The notes below the pieces were generated by a model. It was not told the DNA's origin and searched no databases. It saw only the letters and a program-made list of their open reading frames with translations. The position numbers and the translations under genes were made by a program. Below, in pieces: positions 32,751 to 45,039 of a stretch of DNA of 64,000 bases; the first letter of the stretch is position 1; each line of letters begins with the position of its first letter. Source of the DNA: Aphelocoma coerulescens (lineage: Eukaryota > Chordata > Aves > Passeriformes > Corvidae); assembly GCF_041296385.1 (NCBI RefSeq), contig NW_027184062.1, positions 749,001 to 813,000 on the forward strand. The letters run 5' to 3'.

Positions 32751-32809
32751 GCACACTCCAGCCCAGAGCTCTGGGGCTGCGTTCTTCTCAATTTCCGGCG
32801 CTGGACAGA

Positions 32810-33214
32810 ACTGAGACATTGAGCTTTGGCTCTCTTTAGTGTGTGTACTGCACGCATCCAGAGCGCGCTGTGCACAGATTCTCCTCAGCGCTACGTGCAA
32901 GCACAGACTTTCTGCTTCGCAGAGCCCAACTGTCCGCCGAAGCTCTCGCTCAGAGAAATGTGTCAGGAGAGAAGCACTTGCTGGATTAGCCTTACACTGG
33001 CCAACAGTTCCAAAGAAGCACCATAGTCTTCTTGCGAGAAAGGATAATAAAACACATGTATTGTCCCAGCAAAGTTCTCTGTGCTAGCCGAAGCCGAGAA
33101 TCTTTCCCTTAAGATTAAGACCACAACGCAGACAGCATTTTGTGCTACTTAACGCTGAGAGGGATAGCCCAGGCGTGTTTCGGCAGAGGCAGAAGCCCGG
33201 AGCGTTTCTCTGCC
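32810..33214 (+). repeat. Diverged macrosatellite, plus orientation, just after the flip
   Basis: The unit orientation reverses near 32,780. GTGTACTGCACGCATCCAG at about 32,847 is the complement of sequence at about 32,690-32,710. This stretch matches array units only loosely until about 33,215, where near-identity begins. Confidence 0.75.
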
Positions 33215-36200
33215 GGCACCGTGCTCTCAGGCGAGAAGTAGACGACGCTTCGACTCCGGCAGAATGAAAAGCGCGACATGGTACGAAGAGCATACGAATG
33301 AGGGCGCAGAGCACCGAGCTGGTGTGCGCATCGCACAGGCTGCAAGAAGAAGCGTGGCTGCCGCTCGCTTCTTTGCGGATTCACGTTAGCAGTTGAAAAC
33401 AAAAGTTCCACTTGCAGCTACTTGTGCTGCTACCTATTTCTCTTCCAGCTTTCCCTGGGAAGAATTGTGCCGAGCTTTATGCTTCGAGATGCAGAGATGA
33501 CAGTGGTAGATGCAGCGGAGAATGGAAATAAAGAGTGCAGCGGACAGTTTACAGTGCTTTACGTGAGGCAAAGGAAAAGGTTTGCTCAGCAGTGCTTTTT
33601 ACTTCTGGAGCATTTTGCTTTGGTAGCACCTGCTGCTAGTGGGCAACGGAGCTGCGAGAGTGAATAACGTGACGGCACGTCTATCTGAGAAGGAAGCTCC
33701 CGAGCCGCAGTGTGTTGTGCTCAGTTTCAAGGCTGCTTGGAGGAGGGGGGTACTTGAAGAACGCCGTCTATCTGGACGCGTCCTACTGCGTGTGCTCCAG
33801 CTGCATGGACTCTGCAGCATTGAAGGTGTAAGAAACTTCTTCTGGCCTGATAGTGTGATAGAGTGCAACGGCTACGCCTTACTTTGTGAACCATCCAGAG
33901 CATTCTCAGCTGAATCTGCTTGTGAAGCAGCTTTTGGCTGGACATTTGAAATTCGGTCCACTGAGTACGTTAACGCGGTGCCCAGCTGCTTCGTTCTTCG
34001 CCTTCTGCCGTCTGGACAGAACTGAAGCCCAGCGATTGCTTTTAGCTGTGGCTCTCTTCAGCATGTGTACTGCACGCATCCGCAGTGTGCTGTGCAAGGA
34101 TTTTCCTCAGCTCTCCCTCAGCGAAATGCATCAGGTGAGAAACACTTGCTGGATTAGCCTTTCGCTGGCCATGGCTTTCAGTACAGCACCACAATCTGGG
34201 CGACGAGGAGGAGCAAAGAAGAACATCTTTTCGTCTTTGCACGTTCTTCTCTGCGAGACGACTATCCGCGTCATTGCTTCCTGCAAGGCTATATTCTGCG
34301 CAGTGGTACTTGAAAGGGAGAAGGCAGGTGCAGAGAGCACCGCGATCTGACGGCGCTCTGCAGGCTGTAAAGGAAAGAGGGCTGCCACTGGAATGTGTGC
34401 AAACACAAGTTTCCACGAGTCGCGGGCAAGCTCTGGGCGTGCTTGTTGACCTAAAACTGTTCTCTGTGCCCGACATTGCTGAGAATCTTTCCCTTTACAT
34501 TTGGACGACAAGAAAAGACCGAAAGTGCTGCTGTATGTCGCTGCGAGAAAAGTGCATAGCCCTGGTGTGTTTCGGAAGGGCAGTCGGCTGGGGCATTTCT
34601 CTTCCGGCACCGTGCTCTCCGGGCGAGAAGTAGACGACGCTTCGACTCCGGCAGAATGAAAAGCGCGACATGGTACGAAGAGCATACGAATGAGGGCGCA
34701 GAGCACCGAGCTGGTGTGCGCATCGCACAGGCTGCAAGGAGAAGCGTGGCTGCCGCTCGCTTCTTTGCGGATTCATGTTAGCAGTTGAAAACAAAAGTTC
34801 CACTTGCAGCTACTTGTGCTGCTACCTATTTCTCTTCCAGCTTTCCCTGGGAAGAATTGTGCCGAGCTTTATGCTTCGAGATGCAGAGATGACAGTGGTA
34901 GATGCAGCGGAGAATGGAAATAAAGAGTGCAGCGGACAGTTTACAGTGCTTTACGTGAGGCAAAGGAAAAGGTTTGCTCAGCAGTGCTTTTTACTTCTGG
35001 AGCATTTTGCTTTGGTAGCACCTGCTGCTAGTGGGCAACGGAGCTGCGAGAGTGAATAACGTGACGGCACGTCTATCTGAGAAGGAAGCTCCCGAGCCGC
35101 AGTGTGTTGTGCTCAGTTTCAAGGCTGCTTGGAGGAGGGGGGTACTTGAAGAACGCCGTCTATCTGGACGCGTCCTACTGCGTGTGCTCCAGCTGCATGG
35201 ACTCTGCAGCATTGAAGGTGTAAGAAACTTCTTCTGGCCTGATAGTGTGATAGAGTGCAACGGCTACGCCTTACTTTGTGAACCATCCAGAGCATTCTCA
35301 GCTGAATCTGCTTGTGAAGCAGCTCTTGGCTGGACATTTGAAATTCGGTCCACTGAGTACGTTAACGCGGTGCCCAGCTGCTTCGTTCTTCGCCTTCTGC
35401 CGTCTGGACAGAACTGAAGCCCAGCGATTGCTTTTAGCTGTGGCTCTCTTCAGCATGTGTACTGCACGCATCCGCAGTGTGCTGTGCAAGGATTTTCCTC
35501 AGCTCTCCCTCAGCGAAATGCATCAGGTGAGAAACACTTGCTGGATTAGCCTTTCGCTGGCCATGGCTTTCAGTACAGCACCACAATCTGGGCGACGAGG
35601 AGGAGCAAAGAAGAACATCTTTTCGTCTTTGCACGTTCTTCTCTGCGAAACGACTATCCGCGTCATTGCTTCCTGCAAGGCTATATTCTGCGCAGTGGTA
35701 CTTGAAAGGGAGAAGGCAGGTGCAGAGAGCACCGCGATCTGACGGCGCTCTGCAGGCTGTAAAGGAAAGAGGGCTGCCACTGGAATGTGTGCAAACACAA
35801 GTTTCCACGAGTCGCGGGCAAGCTCTGGGCGTGCTTGTTGACCTAAAACTGTTCTCTGTGCCCGACATTGCTGAGAATCTTTCCCTTTACATTTGGACGA
35901 CAAGAAAAGACCGAAAGTGCTGCTGTATGTCGCTGCGAGAAAAGTGCATAGCCCTGGTGTGTTTCGGAAGGGCAGTCGGCTGGGGCATTTCTCTTCCGGC
36001 ACCGTGCTCTCCGGGCGAGAAGTAGACGACGCTTCGACTCCGGCAGAATGAAAAGCGCGACATGGTACGAAGAGCATACGAATGAGGGCGCAGAGCACCG
36101 AGCTGGTGTGCGCATCGCACAGGCTGCAAGGAGAAGCGTGGCTGCCGCTCGCTTCTTTGCGGATTCACGTTAGCAGTTGAAAACAAAAGTTCCACTTGCA

Positions 36201-39200
36201 GCTACTTGTGCTGCTACCTATTTCTCTTCCAGCTTTCCCTGGGAAGAATTGTGCCGAGCTTTATGCTTCGAGATGCAGAGATGACAGTGGTAGATGCAGT
36301 GGAGAATGGAAATAAAGAGTGCAGCGGACAGTTTACAGTGCTTTACGTGAGGCAAAGGAAAAGGTTTGCTCAGCAGTGCTTTTTACTTCTGGAGCATTTT
36401 GCTTTGGTAGCACCTGCTGCTAGTGGGCAACGGAGCTGCGAGAGTGAATAACGTGACGGCACGTCTATCTGAGAAGGAAGCTCCCGAGCCGCAGTGTGTT
36501 GTGCTCAGTTTCAAGGCTGCTTGGAGGAGGGGGGTACTTGAAGAACGCCGTCTATCTGGACGCGTCCTACTGCGTGTGCTCCAGCTGCATGGACTCTGCA
36601 GCATTGAAGGTGTAAGAAACTTCTTCTGGCCTGATAGTGTGATAGAGTGCAACGGCTACGCCTTACTTTGTGAACCATCCAGAGCATTCTCAGCTGAATC
36701 TGCTTGTGAAGCAGCTCTTGGCTGGACATTTGAAATTCGGTCCACTGAGTACGTTAACGCGGTGCCCAGCTGCTTCGTTCTTCGCCTTCTGCCGTCTGGA
36801 CAGAACTGAAGCCCAGCGATTGCTTTTAGCTGTGGCTCTCTTCAGCATGTGTACTGCACGCATCCGCAGTGTGCTGTGCAAGGATTTTCCTCAGCTCTCC
36901 CTCAGCGAAATGCATCAGGTGAGAAACACTTGCTGGATTAGCCTTTCGCTGGCCATGGCTTTCAGTACAGCACCACAATCTGGGCGACGAGGAGGAGCAA
37001 AGAAGAACATCTTTTCGTCTTTGCACGTTCTTCTCTGCGATACGACTATCCGCGTCATTGCTTCCTGCAAGGCTATATTCTGCGCAGTGGTACTTGAAAG
37101 GGAGAAGGCAGGTGCAGAGAGCACCGCGATCTGACGGCGCTCTGCAGGCTGTAAAGGAAAGAGGGCTGCCACTGGAATGTGTGCAAACACAAGTTTCCAC
37201 GAGTCGCGGGCAAGCTCTGGGCGTGCTTGTTGACCTAAAACTGTTCTCTGTGCCCGACATTGCTGAGAATCTTTCCCTTTACATTTGGACGACAAGAAAA
37301 GACCGAAAGTGCTGCTGTATGTCGCTGCGAGAAAAGTGCATAGCCCTGGTGTGTTTCGGAAGGGCAGTCGGCTGGGGCATTTCTCTTCCGGCACCGTGCT
37401 CTCCGGGCGAGAAGTAGACGACGCTTCGACTCCGGCAGAATGAAAAGCGCGACATGGTACGAAGAGCATACGAATGAGGGCGCAGAGCACCGAGCTGGTG
37501 TGCGCATCGCACAGGCTGCAAGAAGAAGCGTGGCTGCCGCTCGCTTCTTTGCGGATTCACGTTAGCAGTTGAAAACAAAAGTTCCACTTGCAGCTACTTG
37601 TGCTGCTACCTATTTCTCTTCCAGCTTTCCCTGGGAAGAATTGTGCCGAGCTTTATGCTTCGAGATGCAGAGATGACAGTGGTAGATGCAGCGGAGAATG
37701 GAAATAAAGAGTGCAGCGGACAGTTTACAGTGCTTTACGTGAGGCAAAGGAAAAGGTTTGCTCAGCAGTGCTTTTTACTTCTGGAGCATTTTGCTTTGGT
37801 AGCACCTGCTGCTAGTGGGCAACGGAGCTGCGAGAGTGAATAACGTGACGGCACGTCTATCTGAGAAGGAAGCTCCCGAGCCGCAGTGTGTTGTGCTCAG
37901 TTTCAAGGCTGCTTGGAGGAGGGGGGTACTTGAAGAACGCCGTCTATCTGGACGCGTCCTACTGCGTGTGCTCCAGCTGCATGGACTCTGCAGCATTGAA
38001 GGTGTAAGAAACTTCTTCTGGCCTGATAGTGTGATAGAGTGCAACGGCTACGCCTTACTTTGTGAACCATCCAGAGCATTCTCAGCTGAATCTGCTTGTG
38101 AAGCAGCTCTTGGCTGGACATTTGAAATTCGGTCCACTGAGTACGTTAACGCGGTGCCCAGCTGCTTCGTTCTTCGCCTTCTGCCGTCTGGACAGAACTG
38201 AAGCCCAGCGATTGCTTTTAGCTGTGGCTCTCTTCAGCATGTGTACTGCACGCATCCGCAGTGTGCTGTGCAAGGATTTTCCTCAGCTCTCCCTCAGCGA
38301 AATGCATCAGGTGAGAAACACTTGCTGGATTAGCCTTTCGCTGGCCATGGCTTTCAGTACAGCACCACAATCTGGGCGACGAGGAGGAGCAAAGAAGAAC
38401 ATCTTTTCGTCTTTGCACGTTCTTCTCTGCGAGACGACTATCCGCGTCATTGCTTCCTGCAAGGCTATATTCTGCGCAGTGGTACTTGAAAGGGAGAAGG
38501 CAGGTGCAGAGAGCACCGCGATCTGACGGCGCTCTGCAGGCTGTAAAGGAAAGAGGGCTGCCACTGGAATGTGTGCAAACACAAGTTTCCACGAGTCGCG
38601 GGCAAGCTCTGGGCGTGCTTGTTGACCTAAAACTGTTCTCTGTGCCCGACATTGCTGAGAATCTTTCCCTTTACATTTGGACGACAAGAAAAGACCGAAA
38701 GTGCTGCTGTATGTCGCTGCGAGAAAAGTGCATAGCCCTGGTGTGTTTCGGAAGGGCAGTCGGCTGGGGCATTTCTCTTCCGGCACCGTGCTCTCCGGGC
38801 GAGAAGTAGACGACGCTTCGACTCCGGCAGAATGAAAAGCGCGACATGGTACGAAGAGCATACGAATGAGGGCGCAGAGCACCGAGCTGGTGTGCGCATC
38901 GCACAGGCTGCAAGAAGAAGCGTGGCTGCCGCTCGCTTCTTTGCGGATTCACGTTAGCAGTTGAAAACAAAAGTTCCACTTGCAGCTACTTGTGCTGCTA
39001 CCTATTTCTCTTCCAGCTTTCCCTGGGAAGAATTGTGCCGAGCTTTATGCTTCGAGATGCAGAGATGACAGTGGTAGATGCAGCGGAGAATGGAAATAAA
39101 GAGTGCAGCGGACAGTTTACAGTGCTTTACGTGAGGCAAAGGAAAAGGTTTGTTCAGCAGTGCTTTTTACTTCTGGAGCATTTTGCTTTGGTAGCACCTG

Positions 39201-42200
39201 CTGCTAGTGGGCAACGGAGCTGCGAGAGTGAATAACGTGACGGCACGTCTATCTGAGAAGGAAGCTCCCGAGCCGCAGTGTGTTGTGCTCAGTTTCAAGG
39301 CTGCTTGGAGGAGGGGGGTACTTGAAGAACGCCGTCTATCTGGACGCGTCCTACTGCGTGTGCTCCAGCTGCATGGACTCTGCAGCATTGAAGGTGTAAG
39401 AAACTTCTTCTGGCCTGATAGTGTGATAGAGTGCAACGGCTACGCCTTACTTTGTGAACCATCCAGAGCATTCTCAGCTGAATCTGCTTGTGAAGCAGCT
39501 CTTGGCTGGACATTTGAAATTCGGTCCACTGAGTACGTTAACGCGGTGCCCAGCTGCTTCGTTCTTCGCCTTCTGCCGTCTGGACAGAACTGAAGCCCAG
39601 CGATTGCTTTTAGCTGTGGCTCTCTTCAGCATGTGTACTGCACGCATCCGCAGTGTGCTGTGCAAGGATTTTCCTCAGCTCTCCCTCAGCGAAATGCATC
39701 AGGTGAGAAACACTTGCTGGATTAGCCTTTCGCTGGCCATGGCTTTCAGTACAGCACCACAATCTGGGCGACGAGGAGGAGCAAAGAAGAACATCTTTTC
39801 GTCTTTGCACGTTCTTCTCTGCGAGACGACTATCCGCGTCATTGCTTCCTGCAAGGCTATATTCTGCGCAGTGGTACTTGAAAGGGAGAAGGCAGGTGCA
39901 GAGAGCACCGCGATCTGACGGCGCTCTGCAGGCTGTAAAGGAAAGAGGGCTGCCACTGGAATGTGTGCAAACACAAGTTTCCACGAGTCGCGGGCAAGCT
40001 CTGGGCGTGCTTGTTGACCTAAAACTGTTCTCTGTGCCCGACATTGCTGAGAATCTTTCCCTTTACATTTGGACGACAAGAAAAGACCGAAAGTGCTGCT
40101 GTATGTCGCTGCGAGAAAAGTGCATAGCCCTGGTGTGTTTCGGAAGGGCAGTCGGCTGGGGCATTTCTCTTCCGGCACCGTGCTCTCCGGGCGAGAAGTA
40201 GACGACGCTTCGACTCCGGCAGAATGAAAAGCGCGACATGGTACGAAGAGCATACGAATGAGGGCGCAGAGCACCGAGCTGGTGTGCGCATCGCACAGGC
40301 TGCAAGAAGAAGCGTGGCTGCCGCTCGCTTCTTTGCGGATTCACGTTAGCAGTTGAAAACAAAAGTTCCACTTGCAGCTACTTGTGCTGCTACCTATTTC
40401 TCTTCCAGCTTTCCCTGGGAAGAATTGTGCCGAGCTTTATGCTTCGAGATGCAGAGATGACAGTGGTAGATGCAGCGGAGAATGGAAATAAAGAGTGCAG
40501 CGGACAGTTTACAGTGCTTTACGTGAGGCAAAGGAAAAGGTTTGCTCAGCAGTGCTTTTTACTTCTGGAGCATTTTGCTTTGGTAGCACCTGCTGCTAGT
40601 GGGCAACGGAGCTGCGAGAGTGAATAACGTGACGGCACGTCTATCTGAGAAGGAAGCTCCCGAGCCGCAGTGTGTTGTGCTCAGTTTCAAGGCTGCTTGG
40701 AGGAGGGGGGTACTTGAAGAACGCCGTCTATCTGGACGCGTCCTACTGCGTGTGCTCCAGCTGCATGGACTCTGCAGCATTGAAGGTGTAAGAAACTTCT
40801 TCTGGCCAGGTAGTGTGATTGAGTGCAACGGCTACGCCTTACTTTGTGAACCATCCAGAGCATTCTCAGCTGAATCTGCTTGTGAAGCAGCTCTTGGCTG
40901 GACATTTGAAATTCGGTCCACTGAGTACGTTAACGCGGTGCCCAGCTGCTTCGTTCTTCGCCTTCTGCCGTCTGGACAGAACTGAAGCCCAGCGATTGCT
41001 TTTAGCTGTGGCTCTCTTCAGCATGTGTACTGCACGCATCCGCAGTGTGCTGTGCAAGGATTTTCCTCAGCTCTCCCTCAGCGAAATGCATCAGGTGAGA
41101 AACACTTGCTGGATTAGCCTTTCGCTGGCCATGGCTTTCAGTACAGCACCACAATCTGGGCGACGAGGAGGAGCAAAGAAGAACATCTTTTCGTCTTTGC
41201 ACGTTCTTCTCTGCGAAACGACTATCCGCGTCATTGCTTCCTGCAAGGCTATATTCTGCGCAGTGGTACTTGAAAGGGAGAAGGCAGGTGCAGAGAGCAC
41301 CGCGATCTGACGGCGCTCTGCAGGCTGTAAAGGAAAGAGGGCTGCCACTGGAATGTGTGCAAACACAAGTTTCCACGAGTCGCGGGCAAGCTCTGGGCGT
41401 GCTTGTTGACCTAAAACTGTTCTCTGTGCCCGACATTGCTGAGAATCTTTCCCTTTACATTTGGACGACAAGAAAAGACCGAAAGTGCTGCTGTATGTCG
41501 CTGCGAGAAAAGTGCATAGCCCTGGTGTGTTTCGGAAGGGCAGTCGGCTGGGGCATTTCTCTTCCGGCACCGTGCTCTCCGGGCGAGAAGTAGACGACGC
41601 TTCGACTCCGGCAGAATGAAAAGCGCGACATGGTACGAAGAGCATACGAATGAGGGCGCAGAGCACCGAGCTGGTGTGCGCATCGCACAGGCTGCAAGAA
41701 GAAGCGTGGCTGCCGCTCGCTTCTTTGCGGATTCACGTTAGCAGTTGAAAACAAAAGTTCCACTTGCAGCTACTTGTGCTGCTACCTATTTCTCTTCCAG
41801 CTTTCCCTGGGAAGAATTGTGCCGAGCTTTATGCTTCGAGATGCAGAGATGACAGTGGTAGATGCAGCGGAGAATGGAAATAAAGAGTGCAGCGGACAGT
41901 TTACAGTGCTTTACGTGAGGCAAAGGAAAAGGTTTGCTCAGCAGTGCTTTTTACTTCTGGAGCATTTTGCTTTGGTAGCACCTGCTGCTAGTGGGCAACG
42001 GAGCTGCGAGAGTGAATAACGTGACGGCACGTCTATCTGAGAAGGAAGCTCCCGAGCCGCAGTGTGTTGTGCTCAGTTTCAAGGCTGCTTGGAGGAGGGG
42101 GGTACTTGAAGAACGCCGTCTATCTGGACGCGTCCTACTGCGTGTGCTCCAGCTGCATGGACTCTGCAGCATTGAAGGTGTAAGAAACTTCTTCTGGCCT

Positions 42201-42520
42201 GATAGTGTGATAGAGTGCAACGGCTACGCCTTACTTTGTGAACCATCCAGAGCATTCTCAGCTGAATCTGCTTGTGAAGCAGCTCTTGGCTGGACATTTG
42301 AAATTCGGTCCACTGAGTACGTTAACGCGGTGCCCAGCTGCTTCGTTCTTCGCCTTCTGCCGTCTGGACAGAACTGAAGCCCAGCGATTGCTTTTAGCTG
42401 TGGCTCTCTTCAGCATGTGTACTGCACGCATCCGCAGTGTGCTGTGCAAGGATTTTCCTCAGCTCTCCCTCAGCGAAATGCATCAGGTGAGAAACACTTG
42501 CTGGATTAGCCTTTCGCTGG
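33215..42520 (+). repeat. 1,392-bp macrosatellite core, about 6.7 near-identical units
   Basis: The block beginning CTGCTACCTATTTCTCTTCC recurs at exact 1,392-bp spacing (about 33430, 34822, 36214, 37606, 38998, 40390 and 41782). Units differ by isolated bases, such as the third base of GAGACG/GAAACG/GATACG near 34256, 35648, 37041 and 41216. CpG dinucleotides are frequent. Open frames of 81-191 codons occur on both strands of every unit, but most begin at GTG or other non-ATG codons, and none shows a known domain. Function unknown; I do not recognise the family. Confidence 0.95.
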
Positions 42521-43470
42521 CCAAGGCTTTTAATACAGCACCACAATATGGGCGACGAGGAGAAAGGAAGAACATCTTTTCGTCCTGGCACGTTCTTCTG
42601 AGCGACATGACTATCCGCGTGTTTGCTTCCTGCAAAGCTGTATTGTGCGCGGCGGTATTGGAACTGAGAAGGCAGGTGCAGAGAGCACCGGGATCTGACG
42701 GCGTTCTGCAGCCTGTAAAGGAAAGACGGCTACCACTTGAATGTGGTGCAAACACAAGTTTCCACGAGTCGAGGGCAAGCTCTGGGCGTGCTGGTTGACC
42801 TAAAACTGTTCTCTGGGCGGGACATAGCAGAGAATCTTTCCCTTTACATTTGGACGACAAGAAAGACCGAAAGTGCTGCTGTATGTCGCTGCGAGGGAAA
42901 GTGCATAGACCAGGCGTGTGTCGGCAGAAGCAGTCGGCTGGGGCATTTCGCTGCCGGCACCGTGCTCTCTGGGCGAGAAGTAGACGACGCTTCGACTCCG
43001 GCTGAATGAAAGAGCGACATGGGTACTAAAGAGGCCGAACGAAGGCGCAGAGCACCGGACTCGTGTCCGCAGCGTACAAACTGAGAAAGGAGCGTGGCTA
43101 GCACTCGCCTGCCTGCCCAATTCACGTTAGCATTGAGAAGGAGGAAGTTCAACGACAACTACTTCCTTGTGCTACTACTTATCCCTCTTCCAACCATCCC
43201 CAAAACCACTGGCGCTTAACTTTAGGCTTCGAGATGCAGCAAACACAGTGGTCGCTTCCAAGGAGAGGGGAAGTAGAGAGTGCAGCGGGGAGTTTAGGTG
43301 GCTTTACGTAAGGCAAGGGGAAGGTGCAGCCCAGCATTGGCTTTTTCTTCTAGTTCTTTTCTTCAGGAGAGCAGCTAGCAAGCAGGCTGCGAGAGGCAAC
43401 AATGGGATGGCTCGTCTGTCGGAGAAGCCGCAGTCTACAGTGCTGCAGACTGCTGTGCACAGTTTTAATG
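42521..43470 (+). repeat. Diverged macrosatellite units, right flank
   Basis: Near-identity to the array ends abruptly around 42,520 (CTGGCCA then AGGCTTTTAA). Homology to array units continues at lower similarity to about 43,470, overlapping the right outer arm of palindrome 2. The landmark GAGAATCTTTCCCTTT is at about 42,832, one unit after the last core copy. Confidence 0.8.
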
Positions 43471-44742
43471 CTGCTGTAAGTACACGGTACTTTTGGAACG
43501 TCTTCTCTCCTGACTCTCCCATCTCTGGGAGCTCTAGCTGCTTGAACCTGGCCACACTGAAGGTGTGTGGACGTGGTCGCGCTGCGAGTATCAAGTCTTC
43601 CAGAGAAGAGGGATAGTCAAGAAATGCTTTCTCACCTGGCCTATCTCTCAGTCCGAACTGTGGCTGCAAACGCTGCGCTGCAAGGGTGGACTTACCCACT
43701 TGGAGAGAATGTGATGATGCTCTAGATATAGTTGCGAAGGAAAGTGCTGCTCACTGGAATGTTTCGCCTAGTTCACAGACTTTAAAAGGACTAGGAAGGC
43801 CAACGCCTTGTTTTAGCACTTGTTCTCTGCGTGCAGCTGCTGGATGTTTGGAAGGGCTTTGGGATCCGCCAGAGGTGGAGGGTACGATGCTACAGAGAGC
43901 TTGAAGGAAAGCGCCTATCTCCAGGGCCTTTGATGCAGTTCAGCGGGTGCGAGTGGCATGTTGAGCATGTTCATGATGGCACAGAAAAGGTTCTGAAAGA
44001 AAGAGGCCGTGCTGAAACTGCCTTTACTTTTGCCGCTTAGAAACTGCTCAGCCAACAATGAAAAGATTCGTCTTGCTTCCCCGCTACGCGCAGGGTTACA
44101 TCCTTTTATGTCTCCAAGAGGCAGGATGCACAGCGGAGCTCTTCCACCAACTGCTTCCACACGACTGGGGCCGCGCCAGCCAAGCGCTTTTTGCCGGGCA
44201 CTGTCAGCGCTCATGGAAACAACCACACGACGGCGCTGCAGACTTGCAAAAGAAGGCCAAGCACCTGGCCCAGCTCGAAACCACCCCAAGGGCAGACAGA
44301 GGCAACTTGCAAACGGCCCTGCACTCAAATCAACGGTGTCAGGACAAAAAGGTTGCCCTCATCTTCCCCTTCCAAGAGCACACTCTTCTTTACACCACAC
44401 CTCTTTGGCCCAAACAAATCTTTTCCCTCTCGCAGATTCCGCCCACCAACTTGAAACCATCTGGCAAAAACAGGGCTCAAAACAGTGCCAGCTGAGGAAG
44501 ATCTTGCTGCCTGCAACTTCACCTGCACCCCTCAAACTAGCAGCACACACGCTGTTCTCAGCACTCTCCTTCTCAGCTCTAGGTACCATCCTAAGCCTTC
44601 CCTCTCCCAGAGTCAGGATCCAAAGGCAACGGCACCAGGGACTGCTCACACACTGAAGGCACCAGGACAAATAGCTTAAGAGCTTGGCCTTTGCATTCCC
44701 ACTGACAGCTCAACAGCTCGAACCCAGAGAGAGCTCTGCCTG
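42743..44742 (+). repeat. Palindrome 2, right outer arm
   Basis: Partner of 28932-30930. The match ends at about 44,742 in CTCTGCCTGTTGGG, after which unique linker DNA follows. The two arms differ at only a handful of bases. Confidence 0.9.
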
Positions 44743-45039
44743 TTGGGAAAAGCCTTTAAAATCCCTAGGAGTACCTGATGTGCACATCCAAACCTGCCTT
44801 CCTTGCCAAAGAGAGCAACTACAAGCCCATCTCCAAAGAAACGGCATCCCCTCCTCCAAAATACAACACATCCAGCGACTGATCCGCCTCCAGTATTGAA
44901 TATGTCCAACAATTGCCCCTACACGCACAGGGGCCAGAAGAGAAATGTCTTGCTGGACTATTCCTCCCCACAGTACCTTAACATCTGCTCCAGCAACACT
45001 GGCACTATGTCCTTGCCTTCCCAAGGAAAGGCACTCCGA
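44743..45039. other. Linker between amplicon units, no gene recognised
   Basis: About 300 bases joining the end of palindrome 2 to the next GGCAAG block. It appears once in the window. No recognisable coding or mobile sequence. Its last bases (CCTTGCC and CAAGG motifs) already resemble the following GGCAAG block. Confidence 0.6.

Larger units (their letters stand above)
1..45039. repeat. Ampliconic unit, copy 1 (complete as seen)
   Basis: The sequence beginning at position 1 starts again at 45,040 and continues in the same order and orientation to 60,253. The offset is 45,039 at the start and falls to 45,036 through small indels. The copies differ only at scattered single bases (for example near 235, 1064, 1337 and 8119) and short indels. 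The unit contains a GGCAAG block, palindrome 1, palindrome 2 with its macrosatellite, and a 0.3 kb linker. The true edge of the unit is arbitrary because the window opens inside an array. Confidence 0.95.

Noticed and set aside
33422..42520. Repeated 81-191-codon frames in every macrosatellite unit
   Set aside because: Those checked begin at GTG rather than ATG, they overlap on opposite strands, and identity between units follows from recent tandem copying. Against the diverged copy near 31,353-31,739 most visible changes in the 128-codon frame alter the amino acid, so there is no sign of coding constraint.
33215..42520. Identity with the chicken Z MHM array
   Set aside because: MHM is a 2.2 kb tandem unit. 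This unit is 1,392 bp, and I cannot confirm any sequence similarity.
33215..42520. CRISPR array
   Set aside because: Repeats are kilobase-sized, contiguous and without spacers, in a vertebrate-type context.
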